64,000 nt of DNA. Origin: Polyodon spathula. Taxonomy: Eukaryota; Chordata; Actinopteri; Acipenseriformes; Polyodontidae. The stretch covers positions 47,066,986-47,130,985 of the forward strand of contig NC_054541.1 of assembly GCF_017654505.1 (NCBI RefSeq). The letters are read 5' to 3'. Position numbers and translations under genes: made by a program. Under the pieces are notes generated by a model, which made no database searches, was not told the DNA's origin, and was given only the letters and a program-made list of their open reading frames with translations. Below are positions 1-17,200 of this stretch, piece after piece (the first letter of the stretch is position 1; each line of letters begins with the position of its first letter).

Positions 1-3245
<3,245 letters not shown>

Positions 3246-3389
3246 TTAACTGGTTGGGGATTTCCTAAGCCACTGGAAAAACTCTTCTTCAAAGAGGCTG
3301 TGCCATCTCACATTAGCTTCCACAATTTCCACAGCCCGTGCAAAGGCAGCCGCAGCCCCCCCTCTGTTGGTCTGTATGAAGTCCTTTAG
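3246..3389 (-). CDS. TRHDE: TRHDE exon 19: C-terminus and stop
   Basis: The exon has 47 codons and a TAA stop, starting in phase 0 after acceptor tgtttttcag. It begins [20 protein letters not shown] and ends [11 protein letters not shown]. The block [17 protein letters not shown] matches the end of TRHDE. The last few residues (RKSPTS) differ from the mammalian ending I recall (GKALRH), while overall length is kept. Bases 3351-3362 include a run of eight C residues (G on the sense strand), a place where a sequencing indel could arise, but the frame is intact. Confidence 0.94.
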   Translation of the reverse strand, partial: LKDFIQTNRGGAAAAFARAVEIVEANVRWHSLFEEEFFQWLRKSPTS

Positions 3390-6300
3390 CTGAAAAACAT
3401 AAAGCAGCTTTGTATGAGGAAATAGTGGTGCAGCAGATGGATGTTGGATGTTGGGTGCTGGATGCAACTTGAATGTTGGTTGACAGGGAGTTGAACTTAG
3501 ATCTTCTTTTAAAGAGTAAGTAGTTTACTGTCTCCATACATTTTCTATGATGTTTTTCTTATTGTAATTTCTCAAAAACTGTGATAAGGTTTCAGTTCTA
3601 GTTCTAGGTTAGCAATTTCATGGATACAATTTTGTGCTGTTTTGCTTGTAATACACAGCTGTGCACTAGATGGTGCTGGTCCTTACCAATATAATAACAC
3701 CGGCTAATCTAGCCTACCTTACACAAATGTCTATGGCAGGCAACTAGACCTGAAGAGCAGCTCTAGAACTTAGACGAGGACTTTTAAAAAGTAAAACTTA
3801 ACATTTGAGTAAATTGTAGAACAAATGATTCAAACCATCATAAAAATAAGGAACAGTAAAAAATATATATATAAAAATAAGATACTCTTATTGGAAGCTA
3901 CTTGTCCTTTAAAATTGCAAAGTCACCCCACATGACTAATTTGAATTAAGCTAACAGGTGTGAGGTCTTCCAGAGAGAACCTGGGTCCTGTGAATCCATA
4001 ATACCCTGACAGTTGGCAACATTATGATGTACAGTATGTACTTATGAGCATGCTGTTTCATTTCGCTGGGCTGAATCACTGTTCTACTACAGGAGCTCAG
4101 AGTTTAGAGTCATGTAAGGCTTCTGCGCAGGTGAACCCTTTAGGGAGAGTTGAACTTAGAACTCAGGGTGCCTGCTTTCTAGATGTAACCTGAATCAGAA
4201 TGGTAACGTTACGATTTGATCAGCCTATTAAAGTGAATCTAAACCTGTCTTTTGAGTGGATGAGTTGGTGCTTGGCTGGGGTGAGATGTGAATAGGAAAG
4301 CTCTCATGGCACAGTTTCAAAGAAGAGAAGGGTCTGTATTAAAGAAAACTCACCTCATTAAGCTCAGCCTCTGTGTTTAGAAACTCTGTAACACCATTAA
4401 TGAGTTTGGAATTTATAAACAATGCTTCTCCATATCTGTAAGGATATACAATTTTATTTAATAAATTTTTAAATGATAAATAAGATTATTTTTTAAAGAG
4501 CACAGTAAATTGTCCTTGCATTTGAAATGAAGAAATCACTAGATGGGATTTGCAGTGTTTCATAGTTTACAGATTAAACAAAACAAAACAAAAAAGTCTA
4601 TACTTGCTGAAAAGGCATTGATTTGTGGACTAATTATACATGTTTTTTTCAAACATTCAGCAAACCTTAAAAAGTTCAATAGATAGTTAATAATAATGTA
4701 TACCTGGTATTTAAAATGTCCCACTTTTCTCTGAAGTTCTTCCAGGCTAAATGTCTGCCATGCGGGTTGCGGCCCACGTGAATAATGACGTCAATGACAT
4801 CCTGATCAGGAACCAGATCAGAGCTCAAAGAGAGGTTCAGCAGTCTTGCAATAAAAAAAGCAAAACTATTCATTAGTGCAGGAAACTACATGCATTCAAA
4901 AACAGCACAACAAGTACCAAAGAGTCACACAGGTTCACATGAGTATGAAGAAGAAACATATTAACAAAGGGCCAAACTAATTGGGTAGTAGCAACCAGGC
5001 ATCAGGATTCTTGCTGCCCTGACCCATCCAGCCCAGCTCCCACTCCCTTCCATCTTCAGTCGACTCACTTGAGGCAGTCTGAAATCAAACCCCCACAAGG
5101 TCCTTCAGAGGAACACACCCAAGAGGAACCCAACCCCTCAGCCTTGCTGGCTTGAGAACTAGAAACCACGTCCCTCGGTTTCTCCGCCGATGACCTCATT
5201 CTGTTATCTATGATCAGATACTTAACCTCAGCGAGTTTAATATGAGTTTGAAGTATTAGAAGATGCACTCTGCTTCTTCAGGGGTACTGAGAGGACAGAG
5301 ATCAATACTGTATAAAGAAAGACTGGCACAACCTTTGAGGAATCTGACAGAGCGCACTACAGGATTTAGATCTTAGGGGCAGCATGTGCCGGCTGTAAGG
5401 TTTTGCTGGTGGATAACACATGATATACATTTGATAAATCTATTCCTGGTGCCTGGCTAAGTCCCAGTCATTGATTTCTTTTATGATGTGTGGATGACTC
5501 GGTCTCTGTCAGTTTTAGCCTCCCTAACCTAATTTTGCCTTTAACAGATAAGTCTCTTCATGTTCTGTTATTGTTGATCAACTGTATTCTTTTGAGATGG
5601 TAAACGAAATCCAATTCTCTGGAAAGGCTGGTAAAATGGAGGTTGGTTAAATGAGACAAATGTAATTGTGACCCTTATAACCCTTACAGAGATCATATTT
5701 ATTACACAATATTTACTTATTTGCAGGATCCGTTTCTGAAACTCAACAAACACAGACAAACTCTGATCACCCCATCCAGAATTTATATTTTTAGATTATA
5801 TCACTATTTTAATAGGACGATGCAGAGTTGCAGTTTTTATCATGGCCCCCAGGGAGACACAGAGTTCTATTTACAGCGGCAGACCTTTTCACTCTAACAG
5901 TACTATTAAAGAAATGAACTGATTCAAGAATACAAATGGGGATGTCAGCTTCTTAAATGCAAGATCAGCCTCCACCGTGGGGAAACATTTATTTTTATAA
6001 AATGGACAACAGCCAATTGTTGGAGTTCTAACCTGATGTCCCTAATGGATAATGATCAGGAACTCAAACTTACCTAAAGGACAAATGGGGCAGAGGTGCT
6101 TGAGTGCATGAGGCCAATGAAATGTAGTTCACTTACTGCCAACCCTACTGCATAAATAAAACACAGCAATCTGGGTAAAGGCAGCTGTAACCACTCCATT
6201 TGCTTTAATCAGCAGTGGTGCAAAGCAATACACCTGTAAGGCCTCCTGTGTGCCACAGTAGTGATTGAGGGGAATGCATGAGGCTCACAGACGTTGGTTC

Positions 6301-9300
6301 CAATCCAAGCTCGGCGACTTACTGCTCTTGGAGTAGATGTCTCATCCTCTTAGTTGTCCCGCAGCTGTAACAGTGGGTAACTTGGAGCAGAACTGGACAG
6401 ACTTAAAGTAATTTGAATTCAACAGGCCAGTGGAGTTTATTATTCGCCTGTAGGAGTTTCTCATTTGCTTGCATTTTAACCACAGTTGAAAATTTGCAAT
6501 ATTTGTAGAATAAACATAATAGTATTTTGTATTTTTTTAAAACAAAGTGTTTAGTTGAGAGACTGCCTGGAAGGAATGTATTCACTGGAGCAGAAGAAGA
6601 TGAAATTCTAAGGTAATTATGACTGGTCAGGTTCACTGGGTTAGTGTATACTTAGATGTTTAATGAAGACCTACAGGAGGCAATTCTATAACCTGCCTAA
6701 TTAAGTTTACCTGCAACAGCTGTCATTGCATACAGTATATGCAATGAAGGAGACTACTGAACTTATTTAATTTTTATCCCCATTTCATAAGAACTAGGCA
6801 ACCCTATCTGGTCCTGAGGGCTCACCTACCTGTTCAATAAGAATGTGTTATCACTGCAAGTCAGTGCTTCCAGCAGCACCTTCTTCTCAGAGATAGCAGT
6901 CGACGAGTGGAATTTCATCCATATGAACTCCCAGACATCCTCGTCCATTAGAGACACTCCGGTGCAGTAAACAATGTCCCTGACATTTGGTGGGATTCTG
7001 GAAGGATATCAATGGCATTAGAAATGGAAAAAAATCAATATGAAATAACCGAAGTACTGTAAGGAAAACAGTAAAGATGTTAAAAATTGAAGGCCAGGTC
7101 ACAGGTCGGTGTTCCGTTACTCCATTCCAAAATGATACAAAAGATACAGCTGAGGAAGAAAAAAGAAAAAGATAAATAATAAATAAAGCAGAAAGTAACT
7201 GTGTGCCACTGAATGGAACATTCATTCATTACAGTGCAAGATTTTAAATTCTTCTTTTAGAAGGTTGTTATATTGAAAATATATATATATATATATATAT
7301 ATACATAGTATATAAGTTCAGATTCTAGTGTTTGCAGTGTGGCTAATACACAACTTTGATGTGGGTAAACAAAAAAATGTTTTCAATATATAAATAAGTG
7401 TTGGCAAGTTTTAACACACATATATAGCACATACTATATATGTATCCCTGATACAGCTAATTAATGTTGCTCAGTCTAATGTTGTGTTTATCTACATTAA
7501 TTGGAAATGCTTAAAGAGAATGCAATTTATAAAGTGTAAGTAAAGGCTTTCCCTTTGTTATGTGGATATGTGATACATAGGCTAATAACTTAAAAGATGT
7601 GGGATGTAAGATTAATTATTGATCTGTGAAACAACTTTACTCTCACTTGGTTCAAAAAGATATTCTAATAGAGTAATTCCACCTAGAGTAATAAAGAAAT
7701 GCTTTATAAGAACAGAGTTAGAATAGAGGTGGAGTGGGATTTCTTCATCCGCAGCAATTTGCAGTCACCTACCTACATCAGTGGGCCTGTTATTTAGCGG
7801 GGAAGTTATAACTAAATTGATTTATTTATGTAACATTTAAAATGTTAACAAAAAATATATAAAAAGTCAATAAAGCCACCATGACATTGATTCTGACACC
7901 TTAAGAACTATTAAAGTTCAGACCAAGTTTTATGTCAATTTGACGTGGTTCTCATCACAGAGCTGAAACCTAAGTGTGACAAACAGCCTGTACTGTATGT
8001 TTCCAGGGATATGCAGTGGATAAAAATAAAATGAGTTCATGTGCTTCAAAGGGTTTCTGAAATGCTGATTCCCCCAAACTGCTCCATTGCTTGGTTGAGG
8101 AAGTGGAGCAGTGAGAGGCTGTGAAGCAGATCTGCTGACTTGCAGCTACATGACACACACCTTTGAGCCACTGAGGAAAGAGTGTGACCTCAACTGGAGT
8201 TTGGCAGGCTTATAATACACATCAAAGCCTCAACTGACTAATGATTGGAAAAGGGGTGAGCAACAGCTAATACATTTTGATAAATTGCACACTACCAACA
8301 TACTTAGGATCTTTTCTACCTGAACCAAAAGGCTTAATTTCCATAAAATGATCTTGGATGAGGCTAGCAAAAAGCTTTTACTGCCATGCACTGGACTCTA
8401 CATTACGATTACATTTAGAAAAAGTGTTGTAGCACATTAGAGTAAAGCTCATACAAATGCTGCCCCGTTCCAAGTAAAATGAAAAAAAATCTTGGATTCA
8501 AATGCACAAAGTATCCTACAAACATACATGCACGGACAGCGAAAAAACATTATAAAAAACCTTGGTGAAATCGCTGATGAGATTCTGCTGTGGTAAAAGC
8601 TCAAGACACATTCAATGCTTATCCTTATATCTGCCATTAAAGTAAAGCTAAGCAGGTCAAACTGCAGGAGCGCAACAGTGTATGAGAATGTCTGATGGAC
8701 CTTAATGTCTGAGGAAATGCCACGAACGTGAATGATCCTTGCAGTTTGAACACGCACAATTAAATAGTTTGGCAAGATATTTGGTATTCAGTAACTGTAG
8801 CTCAGGCATATAAGCGTTACACGCAGCATGAACATTGAAGCACCTTGTTCCTACAGTCTGCTGAGCATTCGTTCATTCGTGTAATAGCTAAATCAAAATG
8901 GAGCTGATTTATAGATACTGCATGCTCCAAATGTCAAGCATGAAATGGTCACAAGACTAATTTGTTATCGCTAATAAATGGACTGAATATATTACAACAT
9001 GTGAAGTGACATTTTACTGTATGTACATAACATGTGTATAAATAACCAGTGAGCATAATAAGCAATTAATGCTGGTTAAGAAGTCGGTACATCAAACAGT
9101 TTCAAGACTACAGCTGCAATTTACTGAAATGCTCAGTTGAGTTTTTAGCCTTTTTCTGCTCCTTGCTGAAATGAAGCTAGAAGACAAAAGGGACACAGAG
9201 AGCAAAGTGGTAAGGGAATGCAATGCTGGAACTGGATCATGGCTGATTCAAAGTCACAGGTGGAGGAGGGAAGGGTAAAACCCCAATGCACATCAGCAAG

Positions 9301-10966
9301 CACTGATGCCTTTGATAGACAACGATAGTGCATCGGGACTTGGTAATCAATTAAACAATCAAATAGGTTAAAACTAGAAAATATAATGAGATTAAAAGCA
9401 GACAGCACTGAATTGCTGAAAGCAACAGGGTACACCAGTATGAATGTAAATGCTAGAAAACTACATCTGCATGTGAGAGGTCAGGTATTCAAAGTCAAAA
9501 GTTAAAGTGAATTATATTCTTTAACCCTCTTATTAAGTTTGTTCTGTATATTTAAAACCCATTCCCTCTATTCAACAGGTGGTAAATATCCCACAATAGC
9601 AACATGTGATATCCGTCTATGTGCGGTAACAATCGACTGGTGACACATAGGGGTAAGCCATTGTTGTTCTCTGTGACATCTGAAAGGCAACAATCAAAAT
9701 GCAGAATAAACTGAACAGGTCAAGAGTGAGCTGCATTGACCAGAACAGTGCACAAGGAGTCACTCATGATTTTCACCAAGTACTGGCAGTGTGGATATTT
9801 ATTATACTACGAAAACACCTATCTTTAATACACCTATCTGTACCTCTGACAAGACACGTGATGACCATAACAGAGTTTGCCCAATGCATTTGCACAAGAA
9901 TAGGTTCATGCAATTATTACAGTTTGATGAGAAATGTGAACTTTACTACTTGTACCCTGCATCTGTACAACGTCTCTAAAGTCTCCCTCACCTGTTTTTG
10001 TTGCTTGATATCCATTCAGAAATAAGAGTTATTGCCTGCTGGTGACAGTGTTTGTTCCCGAAGCTGCAGGCTAACATAATAACTTCTCGCCGTAGCTCCC
10101 TGTGAGGGAGAAAAAAAAACAACACATTTCAATTAAGAGCTCCTTCTAATGTGTGGCGCTAATTGCAACGACAGAGTTGAATTAAAAAGAAAGTACTCAG
10201 TCTGATAAGTGACTTGATCAATAGAGCCATTCCCAGCACTTGTTGGCCAGCCAAGCCTGTGATACATTGAGGCGACTTGTTTCAATATGTATTCCTGTTA
10301 ATAGACACAAATCACAGAATCAATTAAAATTGTGGTACAACGAAGTGGGATTGCATACAGAATCCTGGAAAAAGTGCTCGATCACACCCAAGACGGAGCC
10401 TCTAATGCACCACACCTCTTCAGGGGTTGATGATTTGCATAGTACCAATGGTAACACGTATACAAGGTCACGCCACAGCTGATACAGCCCAGTTTGAAGC
10501 CACATCTCCAAGTTGAAAGCTGTCTGATTGTCTGAATGACGTGTGCCAAATTAGTGGGAAGAGCAATGGGGACACCTGTGAGCTAACCACACACCCAAAA
10601 ACAACCGTGTGGAATGGGATTTTACAGTGGAAGGACAAGGGGAAAACAACACAAAGAAAATCACCGCCAGGGGGAACTGTCAAGTCAAACAGGCACATAT
10701 TGAGGATATAGAGCAGTCTTGGGAGGGACTTCACCAACAGCTTTCCACTGGAATTCACACTGGCTCTACAAAACACTAAATGTGTTTCAATGGGTAGTGG
10801 ACCAGCATTGTTTTTACAAGGACACTCTACAATATAAAAATCAGTGCAGATAATTCTTTTCAGATTTTCAGATTTATAGGAAAATACTTTGGGGTAAGAT
10901 ATTTGTCTGTTTATTTTGGTGACATTTAAAAACAGCTGCTACCTCATTTTCAGTCTAAATGTAATA

Positions 10967-11012
<46 letters not shown>

Positions 11013-14000
11013 GCAAAGTTGCTCTTTCCATAATAACCACTTCTGCCTTTTCAGTATTATCAGTGTGTATAATTCACCTACACTAAAGATGCTGTATTCT
11101 TCTGTGCGGTCCAGCAGTTTGTCAAGATGATAGAGCACACGGCTGGCTGCGTGCCAGGGCAGAAACTCCTTCTCTTGAGAAAGGTAGCGGACTATCTCAA
11201 GAGGAATGTTCTGGGGCAAGTATCCAGCCCTGTAAGGACAGAAAGCTACAAGATCACATCACCAAACAAAAAAGAATCACAATGAATAATAATAGAAAGG
11301 AAAATGTATACACTATGTTTTTGTTAAAGAAGCTTGACGTTATCTCAATTAACGGAATCCACTCTTAATCCGGAATCCGGAATCCACATGGTCCTTCGTG
11401 GTCTGACAATGAAAAGTAGACATTTTAAAATAAATAATAATACAACAAAAAAGTATAACTTATCGCCATCAGTAATGTTGTCAAAGTGTTGACAAGATCA
11501 GTTAAAAGCAACAGCAACTCTAATTGCAGCCATATGTGTAGCAATCTTTCCAAATATAATTGGAAAAACTCCCAGGTATATGAGTCAGAACTGAATTCAA
11601 GATTTTTTTGTCAGTGATTTTTGCCAGACACGATTTTGTAGATCTACAGAGACAGACAGAGGGGTTGAGAACTACCACCTCCTCCAAAGGAAAGCACCTC
11701 TGGTAGCTCATTGACCATTCAATGAAGGATTCCAGCCCAGAAAGAGAAGTGTCCCCCAACACCACAACCCCACCATGTCTCCTATCAAATTAGCACAGCA
11801 CAGAAACCAGAACCAGGGGGCACAGTTGAGGATTTAGTGAAGACAGAGTACTGAGGGTATGGAATGGGTTACTCAGCCACCTTGTTGATGCTTGGGATCC
11901 TCAAGACCCTTAGTAAATGTTCTTATGTTCTACTGTTAAAAATCTAACATAGGTTTGGTTAGTTGACAAGATCAGAATCCACGGTATGAATGGAACAGCT
12001 TTCATTAACTAGGAGGGTTCTGTTTCTCTGCTGTTGATTCACAGTTTCCCAGCAATGATTTGATCAGATTTAGATTGAGGTAGGGAGGGCAGGAAAGGCC
12101 ACACATTTGAGTATTTGTCATCTTGGAACACTGTATCTACCCTCAAATAGTTAAATAACATTGAATATCTGGTCTTTCTCATGCACAGCAAACTCAACAC
12201 CAATGTAATTGCCATTCTTTTTCACAGAGAAGCATCAGGGTGTATGTTATAGGCTCACCTACAGTATGTTCATTGTAATACACATTGGCAAATGAGTGTT
12301 CTGAATTCAAATCCAGCCTAATGCAGCATTAACTAATGAGTTGAGGATTTGGACGCACTTCCTTTATTTACACTAAAGACAGAGTGTCAGATTAGAATAA
12401 CAGTCAGAGGATTCCATCTTAAATAAACAGCTGAGGGGCAGTATCTGGACATTAAAGGGTTAACAGGAGGATGCCTGTCATGATTGCTCACCGACTACCA
12501 ATTTAACCATTGTTTTAGCAATTGACCCCAGTCACTCTAAAAATGATCTCCTTCTTGGGTTGCCAAGAGACAGCAATCGCAGCTGCGTAGTTACAGTATG
12601 TAACTCTCATGTTTAACGAGTGCAGTTATTACAAGTAATAAAAACAAATAAGACAACAGCATCAAACTCTGTTTCTGTTGTTTTGTTTTTTCTACATGAA
12701 CAAAATGACGCATCAAACTTAGACTGAACAGCTTTTCACATGGCTTAGCAATGGACTGACATCTGTTTCATTCCAGAGTGCGCTACATCGGGAGCCTGGA
12801 AGCAGTAAAAAGTAACACATAGCACAATATGTTCATGGACACGCTGCAGGCAAAGCTGTCAAATGGGGTTTTGTGTGGTTATGTTTTGGAGTGTCAGTTA
12901 AATTAATGTACCATATGCTGGACAGAGGTACAAAACACTAGCATGGGTTTACAATACTGGGAAGAGTCAAAAAGAAAAACAAGCTGCTGTTATAAAAACC
13001 TCTGTGAATAATTAGCATGCTTGAATCTGTTTTGAACATAATAAACATTTGAACAGGATACAAAATATATGACACAAAATAATACAAAAAGAAAAGGAAA
13101 ATGAAATCGGCTGTATTGCCTTTGCCAGCTTAAAGAAGGGTTGGCTTGGTGTGAAGCCAAAGCAGTGACGTATGCATAGAAGCATTAGGAAACAGTGCAG
13201 TGTTTACAGTCCAGCCCCTATAACAAGGGCCATGGCAGAAAAACACATTGTTCTTAAAAAAAAAAAAAACATATCCGCTAGATTTAACTTGCTGTAAGTA
13301 TTGCACTACTTAAAACTTCCTGCTACACATACAGTTTGTGGCTGGTTGGATGACTACTCATAATGTCCAGGAAAATGTTTTGCAGATTAGATGGGTCAAA
13401 CAGCTTTTGTTCTCTACTTAAGTAGAAAAAAAGAAGAAATGTAACCAACAATGTACTGCACCACTGAAACTTTTCAGACTCAAACAGTACCTGGCAAGGT
13501 TGAACACATCGTCGATCAGGCCTGCGCGGTTGCCGACAGAAATCACCTGGAAGCATCAATCACAAGCTGTTTAGTGTAAACAGAGAATAGCAGGGGGTCC
13601 ACAGTGAAGAGAAAATACAATGTTACGGGCTACAAGAAAAAAAAAAAGAAAATCCTTTACCTCAGGGTTCCTCATCAACTGTTCTATTAAAAGTCTCCAG
13701 TTTCTGAGATCATAGTTTACCCTGAAGTATCCCGTTTGGTTTATGTTTCCAAGCAACCAACTCCCATCATCCACTGAGCCGATTTTGTGGGATTCTAAAA
13801 ATAAACACATTTTAAACTTGCCATGTAGTTTTGCAACTTATTTATCCATTCTCTGTTCATACAACGTATTTACAGTCTTGATTTCTGTTAACCACGGTTA
13901 GTACTATGCTTGAATATGCTTACCTGTGCTGTGCCATGAGTTCACTATGGTCTTACTTCGCTTTACTGTATTTTAATATGCCATAGTAAACTTTTATTCA

Positions 14001-14178
14001 GGTATGTATGGACCCCATAAAGATTGAGGTTTATTAATGTATTCCTACATCTCCAGTGTGGACATGTCCAAAATATCTTCATGAGAAAGCCTTTTGAACA
14101 TGATCACTCATTCATTCATTTTAGAAGATACTGTACTGCACTATTAAAAACAATGCTCCCGAGGCTGATGTTATTATA

Positions 14179-14228
<50 letters not shown>

Positions 14229-17200
14229 ACTATAAGACATATATACATTGTTAATATGTATTGGCTATGAAAATATGCATTAACAGACAATCTGTATCAG
14301 TGCAACAGTATGTTAAACAGATACCTCAAATTACACGTTCTGGGTTAAAATCGACCTACAGCTGTGGGCAAAAGTTTTGCGCCACCTATAATTTTGGGAT
14401 TGAGATGTAATAAAAAGCACAAAAACGATATATTTTTTTAACATCATGTAATCAAAGAAACTACAAAATGATGCAAAAGTCTATTGGAAGCCATGTTAGA
14501 TTTCGCAAGGTCACATTTTTCCATTTTTGTCAGTTTCTCAAGTATATGGAAAACTACAAAGCGGCATGTAATTCAATATGTTAATGTAACATTATTAGGA
14601 AGGTTTCAGTCAACTTTATGAAGCAAAATTAGTTTATTGTACGGAGTGATGCAAAACTTTTGGCCACAGCTGTGTAAACCAACATAAAAAATTTTAAATG
14701 GTACAAACTGAGAATGAAGGGCTTTGATATAGAGGACTTTAAAGTCTCTTGGTCACTTCACGCTGTTGTTATGGAAAAAACATTCAAGCAGAGCGATGAA
14801 CCCTAGAAAGCCCAGACATCAGGTGATGGGCAACAACAGTTTGGGACGCTGGGTAAAAAGAGCATTAATGGCCACCATCCATCTCGAGAAAGCATTAATC
14901 CTTGGGTCACTCAATACTGCATGATGGATGGAGTCCATCAATTCAATACAGTATTTTTTTTTTTTGCCATGGCAGGTGTACAAAAGTCACCTGGTGATAT
15001 CATAGTCATACTGTGCAGAGGAAGAGGTTCCCAGAGATCTTGATTTGGAACCCAAGCTTCTGTTGTTTCACCTTCCACCTCTGCACCTCGGATAGCCTTG
15101 GCTACTTCAGGAACTCATTGTGGGAAATATATTTCACAATTTTAATCTTATATTGAGAAAATGAAACTGGAAATTGAACAGGGACTAAGGGATATGAAAG
15201 GGAATTATTATATTGTATTACATACATAGTTTTTTTTGTTTGTTTGTTTGTTTTTTCTAATTTATATCATTTTCATTTTTGGCTATGCTGTCTCAGTGGA
15301 ATAAACCTCAGCTGAGAATAAACCCATCAATAATATTATAAATAGAACCATCATTTCCCTCTAAATTAATAAGACAGAGCAACATAATATGAAATTAATT
15401 TACTCTCCCTTTGCAGCAGTCATTAATTCAAACACAGCCTACAGTTTGAAATATGTTAAAAATCTGAATTGAATTGCATTGGAGACCTTGCTCATACCTG
15501 GGAATCAGGTGTACATTTTAAGACGAAGTTAGTAGAAAATCAAAGCGAGACAAGACAATTTGATCTCACATATCACGATACATAAGGAGCTAAAAAAACA
15601 TTGCACATTTTACCATTGTTAGTCAGAAGATACACAGTAAAGAACAGTGTTCTCACAAGGGTCCCTTTATGCTTGGGGAGCATTCTAAAGCTAGAACGCT
15701 TCTGTTGTAAATGACACCTAAGCAGGAGAGACAAAAAATATGAAAGTACCTGTTCTATTAGAAACCCATACGATTGATTCAGGGGAAATGTGACTTGAAT
15801 TTCCTACTGAAATCGTTAATGGAATTTGCCACTGGAAGCTGCAAAAAAAAAAAAAAGGAGAAGAAGGAAAACAAAATCAGGGCTCAGATAGATGAGACTG
15901 CAACACATTTACAATTAAGGAGTATGGCTGACTAAGAGTAAAACAGTGAAACAGCACCAGATTTGACTGGCTAAATTTAAATGGGATATATAAAAAAAAA
16001 CACCTACACACACAAAAAAAAAAAAACGAATTTCAGCGAGTTCATTTGGAGTGATATTTTATTAAAAGCAATACACTGACACAATGTATTATCTACCTAA
16101 TACGTACAAATGACATAAATGTTTTTAAAAATACCATTGGGATATCAATATACGGTAATACTGTATTACCTTGAAACACTCTAGCAGAACCATTAGCAGA
16201 CCACAGCACTATATGCAATAAAATGCCAGTGCATATTGTGTGTGATCATGATTTTGTGATACCTTTGGCATGTCAAAATATGATTGTTTTTCCCATTGTG
16301 GTACAGGTTTTACCATTGTAGCTGCTCTTTAGTTTCCAGTACTTAACCATTGCATTGTCATAGTGTTCAGCACTGCTACCAAACAGCATTAACTATTGTA
16401 ATTCAAATGGACACAAGTTTCAGTTGGAATATAATAACTCATCAGCTTTTTTCAATGAAGATGGGTTCCTTCAATATCTCCATATTCTTTAAACCACTGT
16501 GTTTAAAAATAGGCACACACAGACAGATTCTCCTTTAAATGTTTTTTGCATACACATCTCTTTAGTGAGTTTCTTTAGTTTTCTAGGCTATTGTATTTCT
16601 TAAAATCAAGACTTGAGGACATCAATACCCAGCATAATCCTTAATGGTAATACCAATTACCTTTTAACACTGCCTTTCAATAAAGGGGGGGGGGGGGGCT
16701 ATAATATAGGAAGAATGCTTGCTGGGAAATAGATTGTCGGAACCAATTTTAGGATGATGTATTGAACGCTATATTGCTTCAACATTGCTTCAACGATAAT
16801 CTTTGCCTTTTGCTAGAAAAAATATTACACAGAAATTTAAAAAAGCACTGTCCAAGCCGGGAGTGTTGATCAGGTTACAGTTGTGTTTTGAAGAACTGCC
16901 TTTTATTGCCCTCCCGTCATACCTGTATGAAAGGGGGTCATAGAATTTCAAATTACATGCAGCATGAAGCAATACATTTACAAAAACCCTGAGGGATTGG
17001 ATTTGCTAAGTGCCAATTCTGTATTGGTAATCGCAGACAACTCTAAATTCGCTCATATCTGAAGGAAATCTCATTGACTGGTGAGTTTATACGTCTGCTG
17101 TGCTTTCAAAAGACGCTTTTCTTCGACTGAGGCTAGTGGGACTCGATGGAGTACTCCATTGCACGACACCAACAGATAAAACAGTTCAAGAAGACGCAAC

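Larger units (their letters stand above)
13795..15749 (-). other. TRHDE intron 10
   Basis: 1955-base GT-AG intron. It holds a (TA)n array (14180-14225) and one copy of a MITE (14359-14672). A stretch near 13870-14010, ending cttttattcagg, may be a decayed relative of the MITE at 21743-21972. Confidence 0.8.

Noticed and set aside
10468..10776. 102-codon minus-strand frame in intron 13, considered as an extra exon
   Set aside because: Exons 13 and 14 join exactly without it, and it lacks conserved M1 blocks.
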